The notes beneath the pieces are model-generated. The model worked only from the letters and a program-made list of their open reading frames with translations, made no database searches and had not been told where the DNA came from. From Candidatus Nitronauta litoralis (lineage in GTDB: Bacteria > Nitrospinota > Nitrospinia > Nitrospinales > Nitrospinaceae), in NCBI GenBank assembly GCA_015698285.1, contig CP048685.1, positions 1,302,001-1,366,000 of the forward strand: a stretch of DNA of 64,000 nt, in the 5' to 3' direction. Each line of letters opens with the position of its first letter. The first letter of the stretch is position 1. Below are positions 54,671 through 63,029 of the stretch, in pieces. Made by a program: the position numbers and the translations under genes.

Positions 54671-54708
54671 TTCATGGAAAGTTCATAGAGACTTCATATT
54701 AGGTTCAT
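54671..54708 (+). promoter_or_regulatory. Four TTCAT direct repeats at 11-bp period, cre-tag-like CreB site
   Basis: TTCAT occurs at 54671, 54682, 54693 and 54704, each separated by six bases. The cre-tag described for CreB in E. coli is two TTCAC units separated by six bases, so spacing and core match with a T in place of the last C. The array ends 42 bases before the creD start and suits binding by two regulator dimers. The creD ribosome binding site GGAGG lies downstream. Confidence 0.75.
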
Positions 54709-54749
54709 AGTCCTTCTCCAAAATTGGGAAAAATAAACTGGAGGACGCT

Positions 54750-56123
54750 ATGAGTGACGTGAAGAAAAAATTTTTTGCTAACAGCATCTGGATTAAAATC
54801 TGGCTGATCGTTTTTATTTGTTTGATCCTGCTCATTCCTGTAGGGCAGGTGGAAGATTTGATTCATGAGCGACATCATTACAGCAATCAGGCCAAAGATG
54901 AGGTGACCAGAAAATGGTCGCGCAAGCAAAGCACCGGCAAGGTCGTCTTGTCTGTACCCATTATTCAGACACGCACCAGACTGGACAAGGAAGGGAAAAG
55001 CGAGACTTATGACCATCATAACTACGTTCATTTTTTACCGGACACGCTCCTGATCACAGCGGATACCCAGAGCCACGTTAAAAAACGCGGACTCTACACC
55101 ATTCCCCTTTACGAAACCCGACTCGTGTTGGAAGGCGGGTTTTCCAATCTCGAACAGTACACGCAGGATCTCAAGAACACAAAGATACTCTGGAAGAAGG
55201 CAGAGTTAAATCTTGGTGTGGACGAGGTGCGAGGTCTGAAAGAAGTTGAGGTGCAATGGAATGGCAACAAACTGGACCGGACGATCGGCAATATGGCTTC
55301 CGGTGTTTGCGGAAGCGCGATTCGATCCAAAATCCCCGGCACATCCGATTTTGTAAAAGAAAAAGGAGGGAAGTTTCATATCACGGTTGGTTTGAAAGGC
55401 AGCGACGCGTTGGAGTTCTTACCTTTCGGTGGGACAACAAAAGTGAATATGGTGTCCAACTGGCCGGACCCCAGTTTCGATGGTTCTTTTTTACCGGACA
55501 GCTCGGCTATCAGTAAAAACGGATTTCAAGCGGAATGGAGTGTATTGGGACTGAACCGAAACCTCCCTAAATCCTTCAGCGGCAGGCGTTCCTTGAAAAA
55601 CCTTCAAAAGGAAAGTCGCTTCGGTGTGCGTTTCCTGATGCCCCTGCAAAATTATCAGTTGAACACCCGGTCGGTGAAATATTCCTTCCTGTTCGTTGCC
55701 TTAACGTTCGCCACCATGTTCTTCATTGAAATTTTATACGGCCTTAAATTCCATCCCATGCACTACACCATCACCGGCACCGGACTCTGCCTGTTTTACC
55801 TTTTACTGATTTCGGTATCCGAGCACATAGGTTTTGCCTTGGCGTATGCGGGTGCATCGGGCGCAACCATCCTGACCATTTTCCTTTATGTACTGGGTGT
55901 GACCCATGCGAAAAAAGGAGCGTTCATCGTTCTGATGCAATTGTCCGTTCTCTACGGTTTCCTTTTTGTGCTGCTCAAGCAGGAAGATTTAGCATTGGTG
56001 GTGGGCTCGGTTGGCCTGTGGTTTGTCCTGGCTTTCATCATGTATGTCACCCGGCATATCGACTGGTTCAACATTCAGTTGCCGGAATCCGGAAAACCTG
56101 ACCGAAACCTTGCTGCCGGATAA
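54750..56123 (+). CDS. creD: Inner-membrane protein CreD
   Basis: A 457-residue protein with an N-terminal transmembrane helix (IWLIVFICLILLIPVGQVED) and a large periplasmic domain with GGFSNLEQY and LEFLPFGGTTKVNMVSNWPD. Then come about six C-terminal helices from residue 310 on (FVALTFATMFFIEILYGLK, HPMHYTITGTGLCLFYLL), as in CreD. CreD responds to CreBC and is linked to envelope stress and beta-lactam or colicin tolerance in other bacteria. Start ATG has GGAGGACG upstream. It is separated from creC by a repeat and the TTCAT array, so it has its own promoter. Confidence 0.92.
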   Translation: MSDVKKKFFANSIWIKIWLIVFICLILLIPVGQVEDLIHERHHYSNQAKDEVTRKWSRKQSTGKVVLSVPIIQTRTRLDKEGKSETYDHHNYVHFLPDTLLITADTQSHVKKRGLYTIPLYETRLVLEGGFSNLEQYTQDLKNTKILWKKAELNLGVDEVRGLKEVEVQWNGNKLDRTIGNMASGVCGSAIRSKIPGTSDFVKEKGGKFHITVGLKGSDALEFLPFGGTTKVNMVSNWPDPSFDGSFLPDSSAISKNGFQAEWSVLGLNRNLPKSFSGRRSLKNLQKESRFGVRFLMPLQNYQLNTRSVKYSFLFVALTFATMFFIEILYGLKFHPMHYTITGTGLCLFYLLLISVSEHIGFALAYAGASGATILTIFLYVLGVTHAKKGAFIVLMQLSVLYGFLFVLLKQEDLALVVGSVGLWFVLAFIMYVTRHIDWFNIQLPESGKPDRNLAAG

Positions 56124-56150
56124 CGGTTCTGCTAAAGCAAACCCTGGTGA

Positions 56151-56236
56151 TTTCCCTCCCCTGTTAAGGGGAGGGGCTTTCTATTCAACCTCCCCTATAT
56201 TCTCGCCTTTGCGCGGGTGAACTTTTTTTAAGGGGC
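56151..56236. repeat. Dispersed GC-rich double-hairpin repeat, family B copy 3
   Basis: TTTCCCTCCCCTGTTAAGGGGAGGGG forms the first hairpin (split here as TCCCTCCCC and GGGGAGGGG). AACCTCCCCTATATTC begins the second half, which is degraded. It lies directly after creD and may serve as its terminator. Confidence 0.6.
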
Positions 56237-56253
56237 AAGCAAGGAGGCCTCCC

Positions 56254-56365
56254 TCGACAGGCTCAGGGTGACATTTTAGACTCCGTCTTGTCATTCTGAG
56301 GACCAACGGGACGAAGAATCTCGCCTTTGCTTTTGATTTTCTAGCTTTGCAAAGACCACTTTCAA
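56254..56365. repeat. Dispersed repeat, family C copy 1 (reverse orientation)
   Basis: Read on the minus strand it begins GGTCTTTGCAAAGC, continues with GAAAATCAAAAGC and GGCGAGATTCTTC, then CTCAGAATGAC and later TGTCACCCTGAGCCTGTCGA. The copy at 63901-64000 has the same order of segments in forward orientation. No coding potential. Together with family B copy 3 it fills the 357-base gap before the outer-membrane protein gene. Confidence 0.6.
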
Positions 56366-56480
56366 TGGTGAGACAAGTTCGGTAGTCTTACTTAAGTTTT
56401 TGGGTGTCCTTTGGCGTACTTTGCATTAGAATTACCTCATGATCCGGTCGTATCCTCCCGATAAAGCAGTTAATTCCATT

Positions 56481-57170
56481 ATGAAAAAATACGTCCCTTA
56501 TATTGTTGCCATTTTTCTTTGTTTCAGCCTGGCCTCGGAAAGCTGGGGTGCACGGCGCAATGGAAATCCGTTTTACGTTTCCGCTGCGGGGGCCCTTGTT
56601 ATCCCACAGGACTCCGAGCTGACATCCGGTAATGGCGCGACCAACACCGCACTGCAGGCAGCAGAGGCCGAATCGGAGTTATCCACTGGGCTTGGCGTCA
56701 ATGCGGCGATTGGTTTGTTCTTCAAAAGGCGTTTCCGGGTTGAATTTGAGTACGCGTACAAATCGGCTGACATTGATCAGGTCAACCTGACTCTCCCGGC
56801 AGGGAATACGGTCGTCCCTTCTCAAGGCGATATGAGCATCAATACGTTTATGGCAAATGCCGCATTCGATTTCAGAAATTCGAGTCGCATTTCACCTTAC
56901 CTGGGTGCTGGATTAGGAGTTGGACTGGTGGATTTTCAAAACCCGACCTTTACCACCGGCGGTGTAACCATTCCCAGTAGCACAGACAATGATATGGGTT
57001 TCGCCTATCAATTATTCGGGGGGGTCAATTACTGGATCAACCCGCAGGTGGTCGGATTCCTGGGCTACAAATATATGAGTGTCAGCGATCCCACAATCGG
57101 CATGGTCACGCCCTCCATCGACACACATAACTTTGAACTGGGCATCCGTTACTATTTCAGCAGACCCTGA
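56481..57170 (+). CDS. Outer-membrane beta-barrel protein (OmpA/OmpW-like)
   Basis: The ATG at 56481 gives 229 residues with a clean signal peptide ending SLASESWGA; an upstream ATG at 56439 would place 14 polar residues before it. The mature part alternates polar and hydrophobic residues as in 8-stranded barrels (FRVEFEYAYKSADIDQVNLT, SPYLGAGLGVGLVDF, VVGFLGYKYMSVSD) and ends FELGIRYYFSRP. Surface porin or adhesion roles are possible. Confidence 0.75.
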   Translation: MKKYVPYIVAIFLCFSLASESWGARRNGNPFYVSAAGALVIPQDSELTSGNGATNTALQAAEAESELSTGLGVNAAIGLFFKRRFRVEFEYAYKSADIDQVNLTLPAGNTVVPSQGDMSINTFMANAAFDFRNSSRISPYLGAGLGVGLVDFQNPTFTTGGVTIPSSTDNDMGFAYQLFGGVNYWINPQVVGFLGYKYMSVSDPTIGMVTPSIDTHNFELGIRYYFSRP

Positions 57171-57408
57171 TTCCCTGCGATTTCAGAATATTTTGTAATC
57201 CTTTGGATAATCGTTATTTAGACGTTCCCTTATTTCGAATACATAGGTTTGTCTTAGAATCAGTTTCACATTCAAAGTATATATAATACGGAATGGTCCT
57301 GATTTGCCTGAGTGGGCAGTCTTTTGGAATTAAACGGGGAAGAATTTGAATCGGGTTTTAAGCAATGCGTTATTTAAAAATAAATTCCACCCGCCTTATT
57401 GTTCTTAA

Positions 57409-58275
57409 TCAACCACCAAAATAGGTTTCGTAAAAATTTTTCCGGTCTTTTGCGCAACGGAAGCCCACGTCCAGCCTTTTTGCAGAGGGATTGAGTTTCT
57501 CGCGATAAGCTGCCCGCGCCTTTAGCGCCACCACCTTCGTGTATTCTTTCTTCGGGAAATGCCCGACTCCCAGATACGACATGCCGCGCACTACGACATG
57601 TTTGCCATCAAAATATTTGGATTCATACGTGCTCCTGGGATAAGAACGGTAATAATCGTTCACCCACTCCCACACATTGCCGATCATATCCTCGACGCCA
57701 TAGGGACTGGCTCCTTCCGGAAATGAACCCACCGGCATCAGTCCGCGCCCGGTTTTACTTCGTGGCGATAAGCTGAGGTTGGCCCTGTTGCCATCGAACA
57801 TATCGCCCCACGGGTACGTGATCGGGTTTTCGCCGCGCGCCGCTTTTTCCCATTCGGCTTCAGTTGGTAAACGCTTGCCCGCCCACTCGGCATACGATGC
57901 GGCATCGAAGTAACTGACCCCATGCACGGGGAAGTCATCTTGTCCCTCGGGATAACGCATTCCCGACCAGGTTGGAGGCGGTGGATGGTCGGTTGCCTGA
58001 CTGAATATGTAAAACTGTTTATTGGTGACCTCGTACCGGTCGATAAAAAAATCATCGAGGTGAAACCGCCGTTGCGGCGACTCATCAGCGTACCAGGGTT
58101 TGCTGAGTCCCATCGAAAGCGCGTGGCCCTCGGTGTCTTTCTCATCACTGCCCATGCTGAAATAACCGGCAGGCACCAGGACCATTCCCTGCGGCGGAGG
58201 CTCGGCACAACCGCTCGTGGCAAGCGCGAACGCGAGTACAAGCAGCATCAAATATCGGGTAAAAAGGATTTTCAT
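57409..58275 (-). CDS. Formylglycine-generating-enzyme-like (SUMF1) lipoprotein
   Basis: The ATG at 58275 gives 288 residues with a signal peptide and lipobox ATSGC. The FGE-sulfatase domain follows: MVLVPAGYFSMGSDEKDTEG, FFIDRYEVTNKQFYIF, FPVHGVSYFDAASYAEWAGK, RLPTEAEWEKAARG, and MIGNVWEWVNDYY. The C terminus carries VGFRCAKD. True sulfatase-activating enzymes have two active-site cysteines; only the VGFRCA cysteine is clear here, so it is probably a non-catalytic member. It is predicted to be membrane-anchored on the periplasmic side. Confidence 0.85.
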   Translation of the reverse strand: MKILFTRYLMLLVLAFALATSGCAEPPPQGMVLVPAGYFSMGSDEKDTEGHALSMGLSKPWYADESPQRRFHLDDFFIDRYEVTNKQFYIFSQATDHPPPPTWSGMRYPEGQDDFPVHGVSYFDAASYAEWAGKRLPTEAEWEKAARGENPITYPWGDMFDGNRANLSLSPRSKTGRGLMPVGSFPEGASPYGVEDMIGNVWEWVNDYYRSYPRSTYESKYFDGKHVVVRGMSYLGVGHFPKKEYTKVVALKARAAYREKLNPSAKRLDVGFRCAKDRKNFYETYFGG

Positions 58276-58348
58276 AGATGCAGTGTAGCACTCCATAAAA
58301 TTTTCAGGTAACCGGTAAGGAGTGTACTACAATAGTCAGCATTCACTA

Positions 58349-58494
58349 GAGAGCTTTGCATAACCTAAACATTTTCATGGTGGAAAGTTTACAAGTCTTG
58401 AACTAACTATTTTCCCTCCCCTTGTAAGGGAAGGGTTTGGGAGGGGTCATGAATACAACCTCCCCTGGATCCCCTCCTTTTTTAAGGAGGGGAG
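58349..58494. repeat. Dispersed composite repeat, family B copy 4
   Basis: The leader AGAGCTTTGCATAACC is followed after about 60 bases by TTTCCCTCCCCTTGTAAGGG, GTTTGGGAGGGGTCATGA and AACCTCCCCTGGATCCCCTC, ending AAGGAGGGGAGTTG. It is the most complete copy. It lies between the FGE-like and ParB-like genes. Confidence 0.7.
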
Positions 58495-58558
58495 TTGATT
58501 CAAGACCCAGTATTCCTGAAGTATGGGAAGCCCTCCAATCAATAGAACAGGAAAGCGC

Positions 58559-59563
58559 ATGCAACTCAAACCCGCCGAATGGCCTCTTGAAACGATTTCC
58601 ATTGAGGAACTGCGCCCGGACCCGGTCACCGATTTTGCGCTGAGCCCGGTGCCGCACAAGCTGATCGAGTCAATCCGCCAGATGGGTGTCCTCACGCCGC
58701 TTCTGGCCTGCCGACAGAACGATACGGTCTCGGTGATCTGTGGGCACCGCCGACTGGCGACAGCAAAAGATTCGGGTATCTCCACCCTGCCGGTACGGAT
58801 TGCAGGGAGTTCCCTCACCCCTGAAGAAAAACTGTTACTGCAACTTCAGGACAACCGGGTCCATCGGAGTCTGTCGGACATCGAAACCGGGCGTGCGCTC
58901 ATTCGCCTGTCGGCAACTGATCTGGATGAAAGCGAAATCATTGAACATGTTTTGCCCCTGTTGGATCAGCAACCATCGAAAAAACGTCTGCACGATTTTT
59001 TAAACGCGCGGGAGTTTTCGAAAAATCTGCAGATCACCCTGCACAACCTGGCCATTCCGCTGCGGACCTATTCGATGCTGTACCCTTTAAGTGACGCAGA
59101 CCTCGATGCCATCCAGCACCTGCTCACCGTTTTACAGCCCGGTGCCAACAAATGTCGCGACTTGTTTGAATTGATCGGAGAAATTGCCGACCGCGACGCG
59201 GTCACCCCGGTTTCCCTGATAAACGACTCCGCCATTCAAAACGCGCTTGCAGATCAGTCGCTGAATCCCGGCGACCGGTACCAGGCGGTTCACCAGCACC
59301 TCTTCCAGAAACGCTTCCCCACCCTTTCCGAATTGCGGATCGAAGTCCGCCGGTCTCTCAGCCAGATGAAACTCGACGGCAAGGTGCGCATCCGTGTGCC
59401 GGAGCATTTTGAATCGGGCGAGCTCAAGGTGGAATTCAGCTTCCACACCCACGCTGAGTTCATCGAAAAGGCCGAATGCCTGTTCCGTGCCTCCGATTCT
59501 GAAGCCCTCTCGGATCTCTTGAAAATAGTTCAATCCCCCCAAAGCCATACAAACAAACGCTGA
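58559..59563 (+). CDS. ParB-like nuclease-domain protein
   Basis: The ATG at 58559, preceded by AGGAAAGCGC, gives 334 residues. Residues 10-110 match the ParB/Sulfiredoxin domain: SIEELRPDPV, LIESIRQMGVLTPLLA, VICGHRRLATAK, and LLLQLQDNRVHRSLSDIETG. The middle is helical and lacks the clear HTH of chromosomal ParB. No ParA is adjacent. It may be a stand-alone DNA-binding regulator or a relic of a partition or mobile element. It is followed by dinB about 290 bases downstream. Confidence 0.8.
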   Translation: MQLKPAEWPLETISIEELRPDPVTDFALSPVPHKLIESIRQMGVLTPLLACRQNDTVSVICGHRRLATAKDSGISTLPVRIAGSSLTPEEKLLLQLQDNRVHRSLSDIETGRALIRLSATDLDESEIIEHVLPLLDQQPSKKRLHDFLNAREFSKNLQITLHNLAIPLRTYSMLYPLSDADLDAIQHLLTVLQPGANKCRDLFELIGEIADRDAVTPVSLINDSAIQNALADQSLNPGDRYQAVHQHLFQKRFPTLSELRIEVRRSLSQMKLDGKVRIRVPEHFESGELKVEFSFHTHAEFIEKAECLFRASDSEALSDLLKIVQSPQSHTNKR

Positions 59564-59690
59564 ACTTGAATCGCCCTAACTCCTGTAAAATCAATGAGGT
59601 TGACGTAAATCCCATTCCATAATAGGATAGCAGTCAACACCCAAACACAACCTTGCGCTGAGCACCGGTGCAGCAAGGTTTAAGTATTTT

Positions 59691-59800
59691 TGCTGTCACC
59701 CTGAGCTTAGAGCCTGTCCTGAGCTTGTCGAAGGGAAGGGGCGCCGTGTCAGTGATTCCCCCTTTAAGGGGGAAGCGAAGCAGGGGGATTTGACTGCTTC
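59691..59800. repeat. Probable dispersed repeat upstream of dinB, family D
   Basis: GCTGTCACCCTGAGC is followed by CCTGTCCTGAGCTTGTCGAA and then CCCCCTTTAAGGGGGAAGCG. Parts recur in family C (TGTCACCCTGAGCCTGTCGA) and in the family B hairpins. It is non-coding and overlaps the 5' leader of dinB. Confidence 0.5.
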
Positions 59801-59849
59801 GGTAGCGCAGAGACCCCGATTTCTGGAAACAAACCGGACCGAATATTGT

Positions 59850-61124
59850 ATGAACCAGAATAATTTCACAGCGCATCGCAAAAAGTTCCCTGGCACTGGC
59901 CGTAAGGTTGCAGTGGGTGGAGTACAGGGTTCCCGCCAGATATTGCATGTCGATCTCGATGCCTTCTTCGCGTCGGTGGAGCAGATGCGCGATCCATCGC
60001 TCAAGGGCAAGCCGGTGATCGTCGGTGGAGACCCCAACGGGCGCGGTGTGGTTGCAGCAGCATCTTACGAAGCGCGCAAGTTCGGTGTGCATTCTGCAAT
60101 GCCCGTAGCGCGCGCCAAACGTTTGTGTCCCGATGCCATATTCGTGCGCGGATCGCACGGACTCTACAGCGAAATATCAAAACAGTTTTTTGAAATTCTG
60201 GAAACGTATTCACCGCTGGTCGAATCGATGTCGCTCGACGAGGGGTATATCGACCTCACCGGGTGTGAGCGCCTGCACGGCGGTCCGGCAGAGAAGACCG
60301 CGGCACGTATCCGCCATCAGGTTGAAGACGAACTCGGTATCTGTGCCTCCATCGGCATGGGCACCAACAAACTGATCGCCAAGATCGCGTCCGGTATGGC
60401 AAAGCCCAACGGTTTCCTGCGCGTGCCGCCCGGTCAGGAACGCAACTTCCTCAAGCGACTGCCGATCAAGCGCATTCCTGGTATCGGCCCCAAAGGCGAA
60501 GAACAGTTACGCCGCCTGGGGATCAAGACAGTCGGGCAACTCACCATGCTGCCGCTCGATGAACTGGAGAGGAGTTTCGGCGAGTGGGGCACACGGCTCT
60601 ATTATCGTTCACGCGGACAATGTGACTCACCCGTGCGCGCGCGGGAAGAAGCAGCGAAGTCCATCAGCCGGGAGACCACGCTGGAAGAGGATTCGCTCGA
60701 CCGTCCATATCTGAACGCAATGCTGAGTTACCTCACCGAAAAAACCGCTGCGCAATTGCGCGAAGAGGGTTTGTATGCGCGCACCGTTACGCTGAAACTC
60801 AGGTTCTACGATTTCAAAACCATCACGCGTTCGCGTACTTTGTCCGAAGCGTCCTGCGAAGATCATATTCTGTTTGAAAGCATCAGCAAACTGTTCACAC
60901 TTGCCGCCATGGATCGCATACCCGTGCGGCTGGTCGGCGTGTCGCTGAGCGGACTCACCACGGACCGGCAGAAACAGCTCGACCTGTTCCACCCGACAGC
61001 GCCGGAGCGGTGGGGTCGGTTGTATAAAGGCATCGACCGCCTGCGCACCAAGTACGGATTCGAAACCATCCTCCGCGCCAACAGTGTCCTCCGCGGACGG
61101 CGAACAGGAAACAATGCTGGATAA
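59850..61124 (+). CDS. dinB: DNA polymerase IV (Y family)
   Basis: A 424-residue translesion polymerase. The palm carries ILHVDLDAFFASVEQMRDP and the second catalytic pair MSLDEGYIDLTG. The helix-hairpin-helix region reads IKRIPGIGPKGEEQLRRLGI and the little-finger domain follows. The ATG at 59850 is chosen; an upstream ATG at 59790 lies in repeat-like sequence. The last 13 codons (VLRGRRTGNNAG) lie in the first unit of the 92-bp tandem array, so the end of the gene appears to have been shaped by that repeat. Confidence 0.95.
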   Translation: MNQNNFTAHRKKFPGTGRKVAVGGVQGSRQILHVDLDAFFASVEQMRDPSLKGKPVIVGGDPNGRGVVAAASYEARKFGVHSAMPVARAKRLCPDAIFVRGSHGLYSEISKQFFEILETYSPLVESMSLDEGYIDLTGCERLHGGPAEKTAARIRHQVEDELGICASIGMGTNKLIAKIASGMAKPNGFLRVPPGQERNFLKRLPIKRIPGIGPKGEEQLRRLGIKTVGQLTMLPLDELERSFGEWGTRLYYRSRGQCDSPVRAREEAAKSISRETTLEEDSLDRPYLNAMLSYLTEKTAAQLREEGLYARTVTLKLRFYDFKTITRSRTLSEASCEDHILFESISKLFTLAAMDRIPVRLVGVSLSGLTTDRQKQLDLFHPTAPERWGRLYKGIDRLRTKYGFETILRANSVLRGRRTGNNAG

Positions 61125-61545
61125 AAACGAAGGGGATTAGTAACTTAAAATTTAATTTACTGCCCCACCGCCAGGTGGTCCTCCGCGGACAGCGAACAGG
61201 AAACAATGCTGGATGAAAACGAAGGGGATTAGTAACTTAAAATTTAATTTGCTGCCCCACCGCAAGGTGGTCCTCCGCGGACGGCGAACAGGAAACAATG
61301 CTGGATGAAAACGAAGGGGATTAGTAACTTAAAATTTAATTTGCTGCCCCACCGCAAGGTGGTCCTCCGCGGACGGCGAACAGGAAACAATGCTGGATGA
61401 AAACGAAGGGGATTAGTAACTCAAATTTTAATTTGCTGCACGACCGCCAGGTGGTCCTCCGCGGACGGCGAACAGGAAACAGTGCTGGATGAAAACGAAG
61501 GGGATTAGTAACTCAAATTTTAATTTGCTGCACGACCGCTGTGAT
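61086..61545 (+). repeat. Five-copy 92-bp tandem repeat overlapping the dinB 3' end
   Basis: Units begin at 61086, 61178, 61270, 61362 and 61454, each with GTCCTCCGCGGAC, an AGGAAACA ribosome-binding-like sequence, an ATG opening the 8-residue frame MLDENEGD (MLDKNEGD in unit 1), and an AT-rich spacer. Most unit junctions carry a CCACC-GCAA-GGTGG hairpin. Copies are 92 bp with few substitutions and no length change. Unit 1 contains the dinB stop. There are no spacers, so it is not CRISPR. Confidence 0.95.
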
Positions 61546-61578
61546 TTGCGGGCAAGATGGATGCCCCTGTTGTTTCGA

Positions 61579-62367
61579 TTATATCCGTTGTTGCGGAGAG
61601 AATGTGAGACGCTTTGACAGATAATTTATAAGGTGATAACAACCAACTGCTGCAGCAAGGTGTTTGAGTGTGTGGCCGCTGACGAGGTTACCTGTCAGGG
61701 TGTACACACCGGCGTCGAAATGTTCGAGCACTTTCGCAAAGCCGTACCAGAGAATCAACTTCCATAAACAGTGCGCGTGTCCGTATTGACCGGGAAACCA
61801 GTGCAGCATGATGGGAATGGTCAGCAGTGGGAAGAACTGCACAACGGCATAGGGACGTAAATCCCCACTTCCCGCCTGCTCGGTGAAATGCCAGTACAAC
61901 ACCGTCCCGATTCCCAACGCCACCAACCAGGGCAAGAGCTTCAAACCCAGATCGGTATCCACCCGCTCGCTAATCACGGCAGCGTAGAGTCCCATGAATC
62001 CAATCCCTATAGGCAACCGATCCCATAGCAGGGTGGCATTATCCGGCGCCAGGTGATAGTAAGCGGAACCCGGCCCAACCAAGGCGATCCCAAAAAACGC
62101 AACGGCCCAGTTGATCCATTCGCGTGAATCGTGAAAGACTTCACGGTTATCCCGGTTGTTAATGGTGAACAGTAATCCCCATGTCCCGATCAAAAGGAAC
62201 GGCAGGTTGGAAAAAACGTTTCCACAAAACGGCACACCCAGGTAATTCTGGAAATCGGCAAAGTGGTGGTAGTGCACGTCTTGCGGAATGGGATCAGCCA
62301 GAAGGGCGAAGATGATACTAACAGCCAGCAGGGATAGTAATATTTCAACACGGCGACGTAGAGCCAT
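61579..62367 (-). CDS. Ceramidase-like (CREST superfamily) membrane protein
   Basis: A 262-residue protein with about seven transmembrane helices. Motifs SAYYHLAPDNATLLWDRLP, LYWHFTEQAGSGDLRPY and VSGHTLKHLAAAVGCYHLIN supply the His and Asp/Ser residues of alkaline ceramidase-like enzymes, which bind zinc and hydrolyse amide-linked lipids. The fragment at 13176-13343 derives from a relative of this gene. Its start overlaps the stop of the lipase-like gene by one base, giving a three-gene overlapping unit on the minus strand. Substrate unknown. Confidence 0.8.
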   Translation of the reverse strand: MALRRRVEILLSLLAVSIIFALLADPIPQDVHYHHFADFQNYLGVPFCGNVFSNLPFLLIGTWGLLFTINNRDNREVFHDSREWINWAVAFFGIALVGPGSAYYHLAPDNATLLWDRLPIGIGFMGLYAAVISERVDTDLGLKLLPWLVALGIGTVLYWHFTEQAGSGDLRPYAVVQFFPLLTIPIMLHWFPGQYGHAHCLWKLILWYGFAKVLEHFDAGVYTLTGNLVSGHTLKHLAAAVGCYHLINYLSKRLTFSPQQRI

Positions 62368-63029
62368 TAGCCTTTATGATCAAACCTGCCATGTTCAAGA
62401 AAAAATAATGTCTGGTGGATTACGGGTTTTTTATACATCATCAATGAATGGGTCACTGGCAGGATGATATGGTCGGTCATGCCTTCCAGGCGCGTACTTT
62501 CCACAGAAACCTTGCCGTCGTCTTTACCCTTTATGAGGCTGGAGTGAAAGATGTCTACCGTCCGATTACCGGCGATTATCCCAAGTTCATAGTCGGCAAC
62601 ATCATTCCAGGCGGAGGGCCCTTGTTCACAGGTCCCCAGTTGCTGGCCGGCAGGACCGTAAAGCGTTTTATATAACCAGTTATTCTTCCAGAAGTCAGTC
62701 ACTTCGCTGCCCTGGTTGGGTGGACCCTGCATCACCACCCGACCCAGGTTGGCCGGCTTATGGCGTGCGATATAGGCTCGCGTCAGCAATCCCCCCATGG
62801 AATGCGTTACAAAATGAATCTTGCCCTCGAGCGATTTGGCGAAACGATCAATCTTCGGATGCAGACGATCCGCCAGGGCCTCAATGTTGAATCGACTTGA
62901 AGGATAGTTGAGATTGAGTGTTCGGTACCCTTCCTTGCGGAACCTGGATTCCAGTCCGATCATGGAAAGGTGGCTGCGCAATATGCCATGCAGCAGAACA
63001 ACCCCATCTTTTTTTTTACCGGGGTTCAT
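62367..63029 (-). CDS. Alpha/beta-hydrolase, triacylglycerol-lipase-like
   Basis: A 220-residue hydrolase starting GVVLLHGILRSHLSM (oxyanion hole). It has the nucleophile elbow VTHSMGGLLTRAYI near residue 95, an Asp in the middle and His in LPVTHSLMMYKKP near the C terminus. The pattern matches EstA-type or PGAP1-like lipases, and it has no signal peptide. Overlap of four bases with the upstream intradiol-type gene and of one base with the downstream ceramidase-like gene implies one mRNA. Confidence 0.85.
   Translation of the reverse strand: MNPGKKKDGVVLLHGILRSHLSMIGLESRFRKEGYRTLNLNYPSSRFNIEALADRLHPKIDRFAKSLEGKIHFVTHSMGGLLTRAYIARHKPANLGRVVMQGPPNQGSEVTDFWKNNWLYKTLYGPAGQQLGTCEQGPSAWNDVADYELGIIAGNRTVDIFHSSLIKGKDDGKVSVESTRLEGMTDHIILPVTHSLMMYKKPVIHQTLFFLEHGRFDHKG

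Noticed and set aside
61086-61545. CRISPR array
   Set aside because: Units are contiguous 92-bp copies without unique spacers and no cas genes are present.
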